NCBI RefSeq assembly: GCF_020520425.1
Contig: NC_079487.1
Location: forward strand, 113,308,141 to 113,372,140
Reading direction: 5' to 3'
DNA: 64,000 nt
From: Spinacia oleracea
Lineage: Eukaryota > Streptophyta > Magnoliopsida > Caryophyllales > Amaranthaceae
Positions 47,141 through 58,640 of this stretch are shown here, piece after piece; within the stretch, counting starts at the first letter, position 1, and each line of letters opens with the position of its first letter. The notes under the pieces are model-generated. The model made no database searches. It saw only the letters and a program-made list of their open reading frames with translations, and had not been told where the DNA came from. The position numbers and the translations under genes were made by a program.

Positions 47141-47699
47141 TGTACGGGGTAAAACCCGAGGCTAGAAGAGCAAGCCTAACTCCAAGCAGTTAGCCCTATT
47201 CTTGGGAGACTAGTTGTACGGGGATATATGCGACCTACCAGACCATCTTGGTCATAGCAGAGCAAGTCGGCCTCAAAGAGAATCCTCTAACAGAACAGCC
47301 GCAAAGATAATTAGCAAAAGTAACACAATGCTTAAAGAACCATGCAGTACTAGAGGTCTGCGGAGTAAGGTCCTGCTAGACGACAATAGAGATGTGTCGT
47401 TAAGCAAAAAGACAAATAACAAGTACATCGCCAGCGTACACGCGGCAGCATCTGAATAGGCCAAAGTACTGAATAGTACGCCTATAAATACCGTCCTCCC
47501 CATTCATTTGTGGACACGTTCAACTAAAGTAAAATTCTTAACCCTCTCTACTTTCTCTCTCTAAGAATATAAATCTAATTGCTGACTTAGGCATCAGAGA
47601 GATTTTCCTCGGTGAAACCCCCGAGGTTAGCTTACGTTTGTTCTGCCTGACAGGACAAGACCTTCACTCAGAACGTCTCCCGTTTCCAGACCCGGAACA
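47141..47699 (+). mobile_element. Solo LTR, probably gypsy-type, with 5-bp target duplication
   Basis: 559 bp from tgtacggggtaaaacccg to cccggaaca, flanked by gaaga on both sides (47136-47140 and 47700-47704). Inside are a TATA-like cctataaatacc (about 47481) and a transcript-start-like pyrimidine stretch (tactttctctctct), as in LTR promoters. The orientation shown is that of this TATA box. The 81-codon frame at 47214-47459 is incidental. Confidence 0.85.
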
Positions 47700-47921
47700 G
47701 AAGATATCCAACTAATGCAAGTCCTTTTCTTGTGATGGTCACGATGGACATTGCAATTATCTTTCTTATAGGTGTCAATAAATAACGATAACAATGCTTA
47801 TTATCGTACTAAACAACCTAGCTAGTGTTAAGTACACTTATCCTACACTTAATCATATTTTTAACTATAATTTTATCCAATCTTGTCTAAAACACCTTAG
47901 TTGCTACAGAAATAGCAGTAT

Positions 47922-48248
47922 TTTGTAATGCACTCTTGAGTGGAGGTAGACCTCACAACCATGCATGCATAAGTTTACAAGGAAACCCTTCTGTGAACAG
48001 GAGTACCCCTTAAGTCAAGCTTTTTTTCTTAATGTAACATTTTGAAACAGCTAGCTTCAATTCTCTTTACTAAGCAGTAAACAGAACAATAACAAAACAA
48101 AGGAGAAGACATTATTCTATAGTTACTGATCATCTCTAAATTAACATTGTAAAACATTATTCATTAAACCAGAAAATCAAAAATTAGTCAGACTTTAGGA
48201 TCACTCTAAAACCAACAATGTAACAAACAATTTGGTCCAATGTGCTGG
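47922..48248 (+). promoter_or_regulatory. Conserved upstream block of the first laccase
   Basis: 47922-48020 matches 52764-52870 upstream of the second laccase, and 48191-48248 closely matches 53509-53565 (ggtccaatgtgctgg and more). The duplication therefore included promoter DNA. Confidence 0.75.
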
Positions 48249-48274
48249 AATTTGTATATCCATTTTTAATCCTT

Positions 48275-48310
48275 ACCTAATAACCTGATATACACGTCCT
48301 ATATATATAA
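48275..48310 (+). promoter_or_regulatory. AC-type MYB site and TATA box of the first laccase
   Basis: ACCTAAT at 48275-48281 fits the secondary-wall MYB element ACC(A/T)A(A/C)(T/C). A TATA stretch tatatatataa follows at 48300-48310, about 100 bases before the ATG. The second laccase has the same site about as far from its TATA box. Confidence 0.55.
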
Positions 48311-48408
48311 TAAGCTCCAATCTTTGAAGTAGCATCATCATTCTCACTTCTCAGGTGTTTATATCTATCTTAACTACCACACCCTCTTAAGACATCAGTT
48401 TGTCAGAT

Positions 48409-50640
48409 ATGGCAACTTTCCACAGATTGCTCATCATTGCCCTTTACAGCATTGTGTGCTCAATGCTTTCCTACAATTTCGCCGATGCAGCTGATACTGG
48501 CATCACCAGGCACTACCGATTCAATGTTCGTACATGAAATCACTTTCTAATTAAGTTTTGACCTTAATTTACGTACACCAATGCGTTATATTAACCACCA
48601 TTCTTGTTACAATATTATGGGTTTAATTGTAGATTAACATGCAAAATGTGACAAGATTATGCCACACCAAGAGCATTGTCACAGTTAATGGGCAGTTTCC
48701 AGGGCCTCCCATTGTTGCTCGAGAGGGTGATCGACTCGTTATCAATGTTGTCAACCATGTACAGAACAATATTACCATCCATTGGTATCCTTCAATAATT
48801 CTGTCTTGTAATTTCATTTGTTTTTACTTTTTAGCATCAAAACAATTCACTGATATATGTTTGTGAATGTTTGAGCAGGCATGGGATCAGACAACTACAA
48901 AGTGGATGGGCAGATGGACCGGCATATATAGCACAGTGCCCCATACAAAGTGGTCAAACTTATGCATACAACTTCACCATTGTTGGTCAGAGAGGCACAC
49001 TTTGGTGGCACGCACACATTTCTTGGCTCCGATCAACTCTTTATGGACCAATCATTATTCTTCCTAAACGGGGTGTTCCTTACCCTTTTCCCCAACCCTA
49101 TAAGGAAGTTCCTCTTATCTTTGGTAATGCATTCTTCCACCTCTAATTATACAACTGTATTCTATGCTTCATTTTATTTGTTTTAGGATGTCAGAAAATA
49201 AACATTATGTGATGTGTGGAATTGCAGGAGAGTGGTGGAATGCTGATACTGAGGCAGTCATTTCCCAAGCACTGCAAACTGGAGGTGGTCCAAATGTATC
49301 AGATGCATACACCATCAACGGCCTTCCCGGACTATTATACAATTGCTCGGCTAAAGGTATATGCAACCAAGTTTTCGTATTAGTTAGTTTAACTGATCGA
49401 ATGTAAAAACTATGACTAATCACCAGTATGTATTTAATTATGTGCAGACACGTTCAAATTGAGCGTAAAACCAGGAAAAACATATCTCCTTAGGCTGATA
49501 AATGCTGCACTCAATGATGAACTCTTCTTTAGCATTGCCAATCACACTCTTACAACAGTAGATGTTGATGCTCTTTATGTTAAGCCCTTTGAAACAGATA
49601 CAATTATCATTACTCCTGGCCAAACTACGAATGTCCTTCTCAAGACTAAGCCTTATCACCCTGATGCTACCTTCCTTATGATGGCTCGACCTTATGTTAC
49701 AGGAAACGGCACCTTTGACAATTCTACTGTTGCTGGAATCCTTGAATACCACCATCCTAAACCATCTACTTCAATCAAGAAGCTTCCTCTTTTGAAGCCT
49801 ACACTTCCAGCTCTAAGAGACTCTTCTTTTGTTACCAACTTCACCAACAAACTTAAAAGCCTAGCAAATGCCCAATACCCAGCAAATGTACCAAAGAAAG
49901 TTGATAAACACTTCTTCTTCACAGTAGGGTTAGGAACAAACCCATGCCCTAAAAACCATACATGTCAAGGCCCAACAAATACCACCATGTTTGCAGCATC
50001 TATTAACAATGTCTCCTTTGTCATGCCTACAAAAGCTCTCCTGCAAGCACATTTCCTCAGCAATTCAAATGGGGTTTTGACATCCGAACTTCCCTCCTCA
50101 CCACTAATGGCATTCAACTACACCGGAACACCACCTAACAACACGAATGTGATAGATGGGACAAAGGTGGTGGTACTTCAATATAACACAAGTGTGGAAC
50201 TAGTTATGCAAAGCACGAGCATACTTGGTGCAGAAAGTCACCCACTTCACCTACATGGGTTCAACTTCTTTGTGGTTGGACAAGGTTCTGGGAATTTCAA
50301 TCCTAAAAAAGACCCCGCAAAGTACAACCTTGTTGACCCTGTTGAGAGAAACACTGTTGGTGTGCCAGCAGGAGGTTGGGTTGCCATTCGTTTCCTTGCA
50401 GACAATCCAGGTATGCATACTAATATAACTAAATTAAGACCATATATTATTTCTTTGATCGACTTAATTATCTAACTATAGAAAATCGGATGTAATTATA
50501 TATATGTAGGAGTATGGTTCATGCACTGCCATTTGGAAGTTCACACTAGCTGGGGTTTAAAGACGGCATGGGTTGTACAAGACGGAAATTTGCCTAATCA
50601 GAAGCTGCCACCACCACCGTCTGATTATCCAAAATGCTGA
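48409..50640 (+). CDS. Laccase (multicopper oxidase), tandem copy 1
   Basis: Six exons: 48409-48525, 48633-48784, 48879-49123, 49228-49356, 49448-50410, 50510-50640. They join in frame to 578 residues, normal for plant laccases. A signal peptide lies at residues 1-26 (hydrophobic, ending ...NFADA). All four copper motifs are present: HWHG (89-92), WWHAH (132-136), HPLHLHG (about 480) and [12 protein letters not shown] (541-552, with Leu as axial residue of the type-1 copper). Many NxS/T sites suggest heavy glycosylation. Plant laccases are apoplastic and oxidise monolignols or flavonoids; the C-terminal DYPKC ending resembles the LAC4/5/12 type, but the subgroup is not certain. It lies in tandem with a near-identical gene 5.3 kb downstream. 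No defect is seen. Confidence 0.95.
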
Positions 50641-51300
50641 AACTGATTCACTCACAAAATTTTCTGCAATGACTCTAACAGAGATTGATTCTGAGTTTTT
50701 TCTAGGAATTTTTTGTGTGACATTCTGTTTCATGAATTACATAGCCGTTCATTTTTCTTCCTTAGCTTGTCAACCCTACGAAGGAAAAGCAGCTTCTTGG
50801 CTGTAGAAGAATTTCATTTGAAAATTTTCGACTTAATAATATTCGTTCTTCTAAATTTCGTTTGATGATCAAGTTAATAGCAAACTTATGAATGTATTTC
50901 ATATTTCGTGTATCTTTAAAAGGTACAACTCCTCAAACGGGAAAAATATTCAAATGGGAAAAGATATTCATTACATTATCTTCTCAGTGTCTAAACTACA
51001 ATAACAAATTCGTATAAATTGAACATTATCAAAGTAAAAAAGAACGAAGACAAACATACAATGGAACTTAAAATCTATAAATGATTTTGGCTAATATAGT
51101 GGGGCATGAGTGCGAATATATCGAAGGATGAGCGGTATAGCAATTGTTTGAGAGCAAACTCATTACTACTGTTTGAAATTGTTCTGCCACGCCTTGTCGC
51201 CTTCCCCTCGTGGTCAATCAATAGAGCCAAGAATAGTCAACGGGTAAAAGGGTTGGATAACTTGGATATTTGTAATAAGTTTTTTTCAAACAAAATTTTA
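50641..51300. other. 3' flank of laccase 1, no gene seen
   Basis: Includes the likely 3' UTR and AT-rich spacer. The short frames here match nothing. Confidence 0.5.
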
Positions 51301-51302
51301 TA

Positions 51303-51809
51303 CTTCCTCCATTTTTTTTTTATAATTGCACCATCTAGGTTTTAGCACTATTCTCATATTCTTATACTTCTTCCGTTCCGAAAATATCGTATCATGGTTG
51401 ATTTTTACTCCTCTAACTATTACTTTGACTCTTAATATCTCAAATCGTGTGCAAGTAAAATTATAAAAATTAATATTTAAAAAATATATACCGATACGAA
51501 TCTAACATGACTCCACATACTAAAATTTCCTTACATACGAATTACAAAAAATGGCCAAAGTAGTAGTGAGAAAAGTGTAAAAAGCAAATGATGCGATATT
51601 TTCAGAACGGAAAAAGTATAGTTAATTTTTGTATATATAAGGAAAAAAATATATACACAAGTGAAACTTGTTTAATTCGTCTCAAAATATACTTTTAAAT
51701 TATCAAATTTTATAATTTATTCAAATATATAATGAGAAATATTAGTGTTAAAGTAGTGGATTGATAAACATGAAATCTCAGATGGTGCAATTAAAATAAA
51801 TGGAGGAAG
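51303..51809. mobile_element. Stowaway-like MITE hosting a second MITE
   Basis: Ends cttcctccatttttttttta...gcaccatc and its inverse (51781-51809), TA flanks at 51301-51302 and 51810-51811. A second MITE (51367-51616) sits inside; without it the element is about 255 bp. Confidence 0.85.
51367..51616. mobile_element. Nested Stowaway-like MITE
   Basis: 250 bp; ends cttcttccgttccgaaaata and the inverse of ctttttccgttctgaaaata; TA flanks at 51365-51366 and 51617-51618. Confidence 0.85.
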
Positions 51810-51918
51810 TACTTCGTATGTTAAACTTAAAAGCTTTTGCGATTTGACGTTACGAAAAGTTTAACAAAAGGTAAAATTGATGGAATTTTACTTTTTTCAC
51901 AAATTCTTATTTACAATG

Positions 51919-52215
51919 GGTGTACAATAAATATTGTATACCGGAGTAAAAGTTAACTCAAAATGCTTAAAAGTTAAGCTTATATATGTAAAAGTTATGT
52001 ATTTTTTAGTGATAAATTTTTTAATTTTAGTAAAACTTATTTATTTAAAATGACAAATAATGTATAAAATTAATCATTTAACCCTTTAAAAAGTTTATCT
52101 ATCAACTTTTTTATTATTAATATAAAAGTTAATCAAAACTAGGTTAAAGTTACAAAAAATTGGGTAAAAGTTATCTTGGTGTACAATAAATTTATTGTAC
52201 ACCTAGTGCGCGCAA
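51919..52215 (-). repeat. Dispersed palindrome-ended repeat, fuller copy
   Basis: gtgtacaataaat...gtatacc at the left and ggtgtacaataaatttattg plus tgcgcgcaagacc at the right. The reverse complement aligns with 7705-7952. The family is unclassified. Confidence 0.6.
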
Positions 52216-52329
52216 GACCTTTTGTACTTTTTTAGTTTTGTCATCCTCCAAATCGAAAATGCTAATAAAAATAAGACCGTTATGTTGAATTTCCTGAAAA
52301 AACGTAACGAGGGAAAGGGATTGATAATA

Positions 52330-52640
52330 AAGATGGTTGCAGGACGGCCCTTTACCGACACTAAAAAAGCTTGGCACGGGCATGAAAATAATACAGCCCA
52401 GTACAGACTCGAAATCATGGGCTGTGGGCCGGGCTGTGGCCGTACTTGATTGGATAAAGCATGATACGAACCAGCTCGGCACAACAAAGCACATTAAATT
52501 TAGTAAAATTATGTTTAGACACGACGGCCCGACACAAAAGCTCGGGCTGCATTTTGCAATTTCCGATCCATTCAGGCCCACGACCTACAGGCTCGGCACA
52601 AAGCCCGCCCCAGCCCACAAACATCCTTACACATCAACAT
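52330..52640. repeat. Dispersed repeat with gggctgtgggccgggc-type motifs
   Basis: Locally GC-rich, with recurring cggccc, gctcgg and cacgg words on both strands. The frames of 70-130 codons here on both strands reflect composition. The class is unknown. Confidence 0.4.
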
Positions 52641-52763
52641 CTCTTGTTTCACATTTCTACGGCGATCCCATCAAAATGAATTTCTAATATTCTAACATGC
52701 AATTTATCTTTGGCCTACTAGTCTTAAAATACCGCCTTGCTCAAGAAGTACTAGTACTCCGTA

Positions 52764-53391
52764 TTTTGTAATGCACTCTAGTGTGGAGATGGACTTTGCA
52801 ACTATGTATGCATACGTTTACAAGGAAAGCCTAGGAACAAGAGTACCCTTTAAGTGACAGCTTATTAAGGTACATTCTAAACAGCTATTTGCTTCTATTG
52901 TTCTATCCATATTTCCACTAACCATCTGTTAAAACAGTATTACCAGCTAATCGTTCCAAATTTACCAGCTAAACTTGTAGAAGAAGATTAGGCTTGGTGT
53001 CGCTTTCTTACAAAGTTCTCACATAAATTACAAAATTTAATTTTGATTTCGGAAAAATTAATCTATTAACTGAAAACGGCTTACATTATTTTTTGACCAT
53101 TACTAACAAGTCGACTAAATTAGCTAGTAAAGCACAAGTTCCGAAAGCCATTGACATCCTAGTGCCTTCCGTCGCTCTATGCCTCTTGCTAGAACTTCAA
53201 TAAGCAAATGGAACTTCATTAGTGTGATTATCATAGTATTCAGAATATTGTCAAACATAACTAAAATGTTGGACTAAGCAATGTCTCGGGGCTTTTTTTA
53301 AAACAGGAACAGGGATGTCGGAGGACTTTGCTAAGCTTCTGATAACTAATACTAGTACTCCGTAAAACAGAGAAGATTATATATATATATA

Positions 53392-53423
<32 letters not shown>

Positions 53424-53618
53424 CTAACTTTATCCTGTTCTCTTGTAGTATTAACATTCAGAAGCAAGACATTAACATTAATCCAAGAACTCAAAGAGTA
53501 ACAACAGACTTTAGGATCACTCTAAAACCAACAGTGTAACAAACAAATTGGTCCAATGTGCTGGAAAATCAATCCATTTTTCCCCCCTACCTAATCATCT
53601 AAGATATACCCTATATAA
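52764..53618 (+). promoter_or_regulatory. Upstream region of the second laccase
   Basis: Contains the two blocks shared with laccase 1 (52764-52870 and 53509-53565), a (TA)n tract at about 53383-53420, an ACCTAAT MYB-type site at 53589-53595 and a TATA box ctatataagt at 53611-53620, about 90 bases before the ATG. Confidence 0.6.
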
Positions 53619-53704
53619 GTTCATCTCTATCAAGTTCAATCATCATTTACAAGTTAGTAGTATAACTCCTAAAGATAATTTCCTAACTTCCCTGTTCGCT
53701 AAAC

Positions 53705-55928
53705 ATGGCAACTTTCAACAGAATACTTATTGCCCTTTTTAGCATTGCCTGTTTCACGCTTTCCACCAATGTCGCGGATGCAACTTACACTGGAATCACT
53801 AGGCACTACAAGTTTGATGTACATGAAATAACTTTTAAAAGTTGCATGAAGAATTCAATTTATCATTACTTTTGACCTTATATTATATGCAGCTTTATGT
53901 TACACTAACCATTCTTGTTACAATATAATGTTTGTAGATCAAGCTGCAAAATGTGACAAGACTATGCCACACCAAGAGCATTGTGACAGTTAATGGGGAA
54001 TTTCCAGGGCCTCGTATAGTTGCTAGAGAGGGTGATCGACTCATTATCAAAGTCGTCAACCATGTACAGAACAATATTACCATCCATTGGTATCCTTCTG
54101 CCTTCAAGTTTCATTTATTTCCAACAAATGACATCAAAACAAATTTAAACTGATACGTGCGACTATATACACAGGCATGGGATCAGGCAGCTACGAAGTG
54201 GATGGGCAGATGGGCCAGCATATATAGCACAGTGCCCCATACAAACTGGTCAGACTTATACATACAACTTCACCATTGTTGGTCAGAGAGGCACGCTTTG
54301 GTGGCATGCCCATATTTCTTGGCTCAGATCAACCCTTTATGGACCTATTATTATCCTCCCTAAGAGCGGTGTTCCTTACCCTTTTCCCCACCCCTATAAG
54401 GAAGTTCCTCTTATCTTTGGTAATGCATCCAGCTCTAATTGTACTACTCTATGCTATACTTTTTTCTGGACGTTTGTACTTTATTTAGCCATTTAGGGCA
54501 TCCAACCTAAAAATGACATTGTATGAGGGATTGCAGGAGAGTGGTGGAATGCAGATCCTGAGGCAGTCATTGCCCAAGCATTGCAAACGGGAGGTGGCCC
54601 AAATGTATCGGATGCCTACACCATCAACGGCCTTCCTGGACTTTTATACAACTGCTCAGCTAAAGGTATTTGGAAGCAAGTTATAAAATTATTTTAACTG
54701 AATACAAATTGTGACTAATAAATCAAGTGTATATGCAGACACATTCAAATTGAGCGTAAAACCAGGCAAAACTTATCTCCTAAGGATAATAAATGCTGCA
54801 CTCAATGATGAACTTTTCTTTAGCATAGCCAACCACACTCTCATAACAGTGGATGTTGATGCCGTCTATGTAAAACCTTTTGAGACAGACACAATTATCA
54901 TAACTCCCGGGCAAACCACCAATGTCCTCCTCAAGACAAAGCCCTATCACCCTAATGCCACCTTCCTCATGATGGCCCGGCCTTATGTTACAGGAAACGG
55001 CACCTTTGACAATTCTACTGTTGCTGGTATCCTTGAATACCACCATCCAAAACCATCGACTTCAATCAAGAAGCTTCCTCTCTTCAAGCCCACCCTGCCA
55101 GCTCTAAGAGACACATCTTTTGTTACCAACTTCACCAACAAACTTAGAAGCCTAGCAAATGCCCAATACCCGGCAAATGTACCAAAGAATGTTGATAAAC
55201 ACTTCTTCTTCACAGTAGGGTTAGGAACCAACCCATGCCCTAAAAACCATACATGTCAAGGCCCAACAAATACCACCATGTTTGCAGCATCTATTAACAA
55301 CGTCTCCTTTGTCATGCCTACAAAAGCTCTCCTACAAGCACACTTCCTCCGCCAATCAAACGGGGTTTACACCACCAATTTACCGTCGTCCCCGCTAATT
55401 CCCTTCAACTACACCGGTACTCCACCTAACAACACAAATGTGATAGACGGGACAAAAGTGGTTATGCTTCCATTTAATACCAGTGTGGAGCTAGTGATGC
55501 AAGACACTAGCATAATTGGGTTAGAAAGCCACCCCCTTCATTTGCATGGGTTCAACTTCTTTGTGGTGGGACAAGGCTTTGGAAACTTTGATCCTAAAAA
55601 AGACCCTGTTAAGTATAACCTTGCTGACCCTGTTGAGAGGAATACTGTCGGTGTGCCAGCTGGAGGGTGGGTTGTCATTCGCTTCTTTGCAGACAATCCA
55701 GGTAAGCTAACATTTTTCAGGATATATGATAAGTAATTTTCAAATATTTGCGGGTAACTAAGACTAACATTTTTATGTGATTGACTAATCTATATAGGAG
55801 TGTGGTTCATGCATTGCCATTTGGAAGTTCACACGAGCTGGGGCTTGAAGATGGCCTGGGTAATTGAGGATGGAAAACTGCCTAACCAGAAGCTGCCAGC
55901 GCCCCCATCTGATTACCCAAAATGCTGA
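53705..55928 (+). CDS. Laccase (multicopper oxidase), tandem copy 2
   Basis: Six exons with the same lengths and phases as copy 1 except exon 1: 53705-53818, 53938-54089, 54175-54419, 54537-54665, 54739-55701, 55798-55928. They join to 577 residues with a signal peptide (residues 1-25, ending ...NVADA). Copper motifs HWHG, WWHAH, HPLHLHG and [12 protein letters not shown] are all intact. Coding sequence is very close to copy 1; exon 5 differs mainly at third positions, plus a divergent patch near 55355-55400 (residues reading [16 protein letters not shown] versus [16 protein letters not shown]). Introns have diverged more than exons, which points to selection on both copies. Role as for copy 1: secreted phenol oxidase. 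Confidence 0.95.
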
Positions 55929-56393
55929 AAGTGATTCATCATTCATCTGAGAATTTTTCTACGACTCCTCTAGCAGAGAATTGTCCCCCTCCTGATTTCT
56001 GTTCAATAATTCTAGTGCCACTAATTTTCTTTTTGTCAGACCTATAGAGGAAAGAGTGGTCAATTTGCTGTAGAAAGTTTTCTTTTCAAATTTTCCCATT
56101 CTGCATTGTTTTTCCATTAAATTTTCCTTGTTTAGTCACCATGTCATGGATGTAATATGAATTGCTTGCATTCTTAGGCAGTGTTGAACAAATATCCAAC
56201 TTCAAGACCAAAAAAGGTGTTTATTACATTATCTCACACTAAATCCATATACTTGCAAACAGAATATGGTCCTAATGGAACAAATGCTGGTTCAAAAGCA
56301 TCCCATTATTGTACCTAAGGGAGGCTCAAAGGCAGTAATATGTTCTACTTTCTACATGCCTGCAGTAGGGCTATAAAAGGCCAGAAATAGTAC

Positions 56394-57970
56394 CTATTTT
56401 GCTTTCCCCTTTCCCTTCCCCTGGCCTTTCTTGGCATCCATCTTTGCCTGGATACGAGCAGCTGCTGCTGCTTTAGCTTCCTCCCGCTTCTTCTTCTCTT
56501 CTTCCTTCACCGCAGCTGCCATCTCTCTCTGTTTTTTCAACTCCCTAGTTTTGTATTCATACAAAGGAAAGTAATGAATAATAAAACACTGGTTAAGGAT
56601 AAAATTCAAGAATAGAAATGGAGAAGTAACTTACTCAAGCCTAGCTCTCTCATCCGCAGCACCACCGGCACTCATGCCCTTGCGTGGTCGGCAGGCCACC
56701 AACTCCACCTCAAATATTAATGTTGCCCTACATTGTACATCATTGGCCTTATATATTCATGCAGGTAGATGAAGTTGAAGAGAGGAGACAATAATGATGA
56801 ATTTCAGAGGACTTATTCTAGATTCCCCCCCCCCCCCCCCCCCCCCCCTCCCCTTCAAAAAAAATTGAAATACAGACTGAAATTCAGTAACAAATGAACT
56901 TAGCGATTAGCATCACAAGTCACTTTTTTTTTGACAAAAAGACTGACAGAAATCAGGAAAGTTGAAATGAGCAGCGACATACTCTGGAGGAATATCCGGA
57001 GGAGAACCTGCACTTCCATATGCATACTCGGGCTTGCAAGTAATCTTAGCTATTTCCCCAACCTGTAAAAAACAAATTCCACATTTCAAGAAAACGATAC
57101 TATTTATGGGCTTATGGGGTAGAAGAGCTCAGAAAGAAGCAAATCAGTAATATTCACCCTCATAGTTTTGACTGCAATATCCCATGCCTTGATCACACTG
57201 CCCTTTCCTAACTCAAATGAGAAGATAGTATTGTCTTCATGTGTACTATCAAAGACTTCCTCCGTTTCAGCCAGAATGCCCTCATAATGAACTGCCACAC
57301 CCAGTAAAATGTCAAAGATCAAAGTAACAGCTACCAAATTTCATCACTGAATATACATTTTGTACAGCACATGCATCAGGCAAGGAAGCTGGTTCATTAC
57401 CATTACCCTTAATACATTATACCCATCCTTCAGTTTCTTCAAAGTCCAAATTATAACTATAACATGGTCCTAATGTCCTATACTGGAAGATTGAGTAAGC
57501 CAGATTATCAAGCTCCTCTGTAACGGAAGGAAAAATAAGCGAGAGTTTCTTCTTAATACAATTAAGAAAAAACAAAAGAAAAAGATCTCTCCTTCAGAAA
57601 AGTGTGAGTACGATGGTTTTCCATTCAAAAGAAATAAACTCGAATCTTCCATAATACTAGTAGTGACTTTGACATCTTTAAATAGACAAATATATGATAG
57701 ATTCCATAATTATCAAGCTTTCCACAACTTAACACATTAAATCTCAAGTTATCTTCTATAGCTCATAACATATTTAATTTTTCTAAAGGCGGCCGCTCAA
57801 GGACTATAAAGACAAAGAGTCATTCAGAAAAGTATTGAGTTTTTTTTCTAAGAATATGTACCATCCACTAAAGGAAATTCCTCTGTCGGGCCGACAGCAT
57901 TATCCTTTGGCCGCCTTAAAATAGTCTTCAAAACACCACCATCACCGGACAAGTCAATTACATCCCCCAT
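56394..57970 (-). CDS. FKBP20-1: FKBP20-1-type peptidyl-prolyl cis-trans isomerase
   Basis: Five coding exons (minus strand): 57970-57862, 57291-57158, 57062-56983, 56727-56635, 56544-56394. They join in frame to 188 residues; the Arabidopsis protein is about 190. The FKBP fold covers about residues 5-125: [34 protein letters not shown] and the active-site flap [20 protein letters not shown]. The C-terminal tail is a charged Lys/Ala/Glu-rich helix ending [12 protein letters not shown], characteristic of FKBP20-1, a nuclear or nucleocytoplasmic member. FKBPs catalyse proline isomerisation and bind FK506. The start was chosen because [17 protein letters not shown] matches the family N terminus. 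A leader exon lies upstream, separated by an intron of about 500 bp. It is convergent with laccase 2. Confidence 0.93.
56825..56848. repeat. Run of 24 C in FKBP intron
   Basis: An uninterrupted 24-base C homopolymer in the third coding intron; G24 on the transcribed sense strand of the gene. Confidence 0.95.
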
Positions 57971-58492
57971 TGCACCCGTTGTTTTAATTACCTGAGGAGC
58001 AAATATAGTAATTCATTATGATCCAAATACATAGAATGAATAGATTTTCTTTACGACATACTCATGGACATCACCATTACTAGAACAAAATCTAACATTG
58101 CCAAAACTTTCGTATTGAGAAAAACAAACCAAAATTGTTAATTTCAATCAATGATCGAAATTCCACCTAAAATACTGAAACTTTCGTATCGAGAAACAAT
58201 ATCAACAATTGGTTGTTAATTTCAATCAAGCATCACAATTCACCTAAAATACTGAAACTTACGAATCGAGAAAAAAGAATCCAAAATTGTTTGTTAATTT
58301 CAATCAATCATAAAAAAATCATCTAAAATACCTGAAATTCATCTCAGCCGAAAAATTCAACAATAAGAGAATACAGGGACGAGCAATTCAAAGTAGAAAC
58401 GAGCAATTTTACAAGTGCGAGGATAAATTAGGTTAAACAATTTAAAATCAAGTTTTGATAGACTGAAGTATCAGAGAAGAGAGAGAACTAAC

Positions 58493-58640
58493 CGATAAAG
58501 TAGTAAAGAGGGTGACGAAGAGATACGTCTGGAGTAACGGCGGCGGCGGCGATGGTGGCGGAGAAAACAGGTAGAGAGAAAAGGGATGAGCCGAGGAACT
58601 GGTTGGCCATAGCAGTAGAAAGAACACGATTTATGTGAGG
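58493..58640 (-). promoter_or_regulatory. 5' leader exon of the FKBP gene with an upstream ORF
   Basis: The minus-strand leader ends with a donor at 58492-58491 and joins the acceptor before 57991. An ATG at 58610 in good context (gctATGGCC) opens a frame of 39 codons plus one base in this exon; after splicing it ends two codons later, one frame off the FKBP start. The upstream limit of the exon is approximate. Confidence 0.6.

Noticed and set aside
47214-47503. Frames of 76-81 codons
   Set aside because: They lie inside a solo LTR and have no domain.
52192-52687. Frames of 70-129 codons on both strands
   Set aside because: Composition-driven frames in a dispersed GC-rich repeat.
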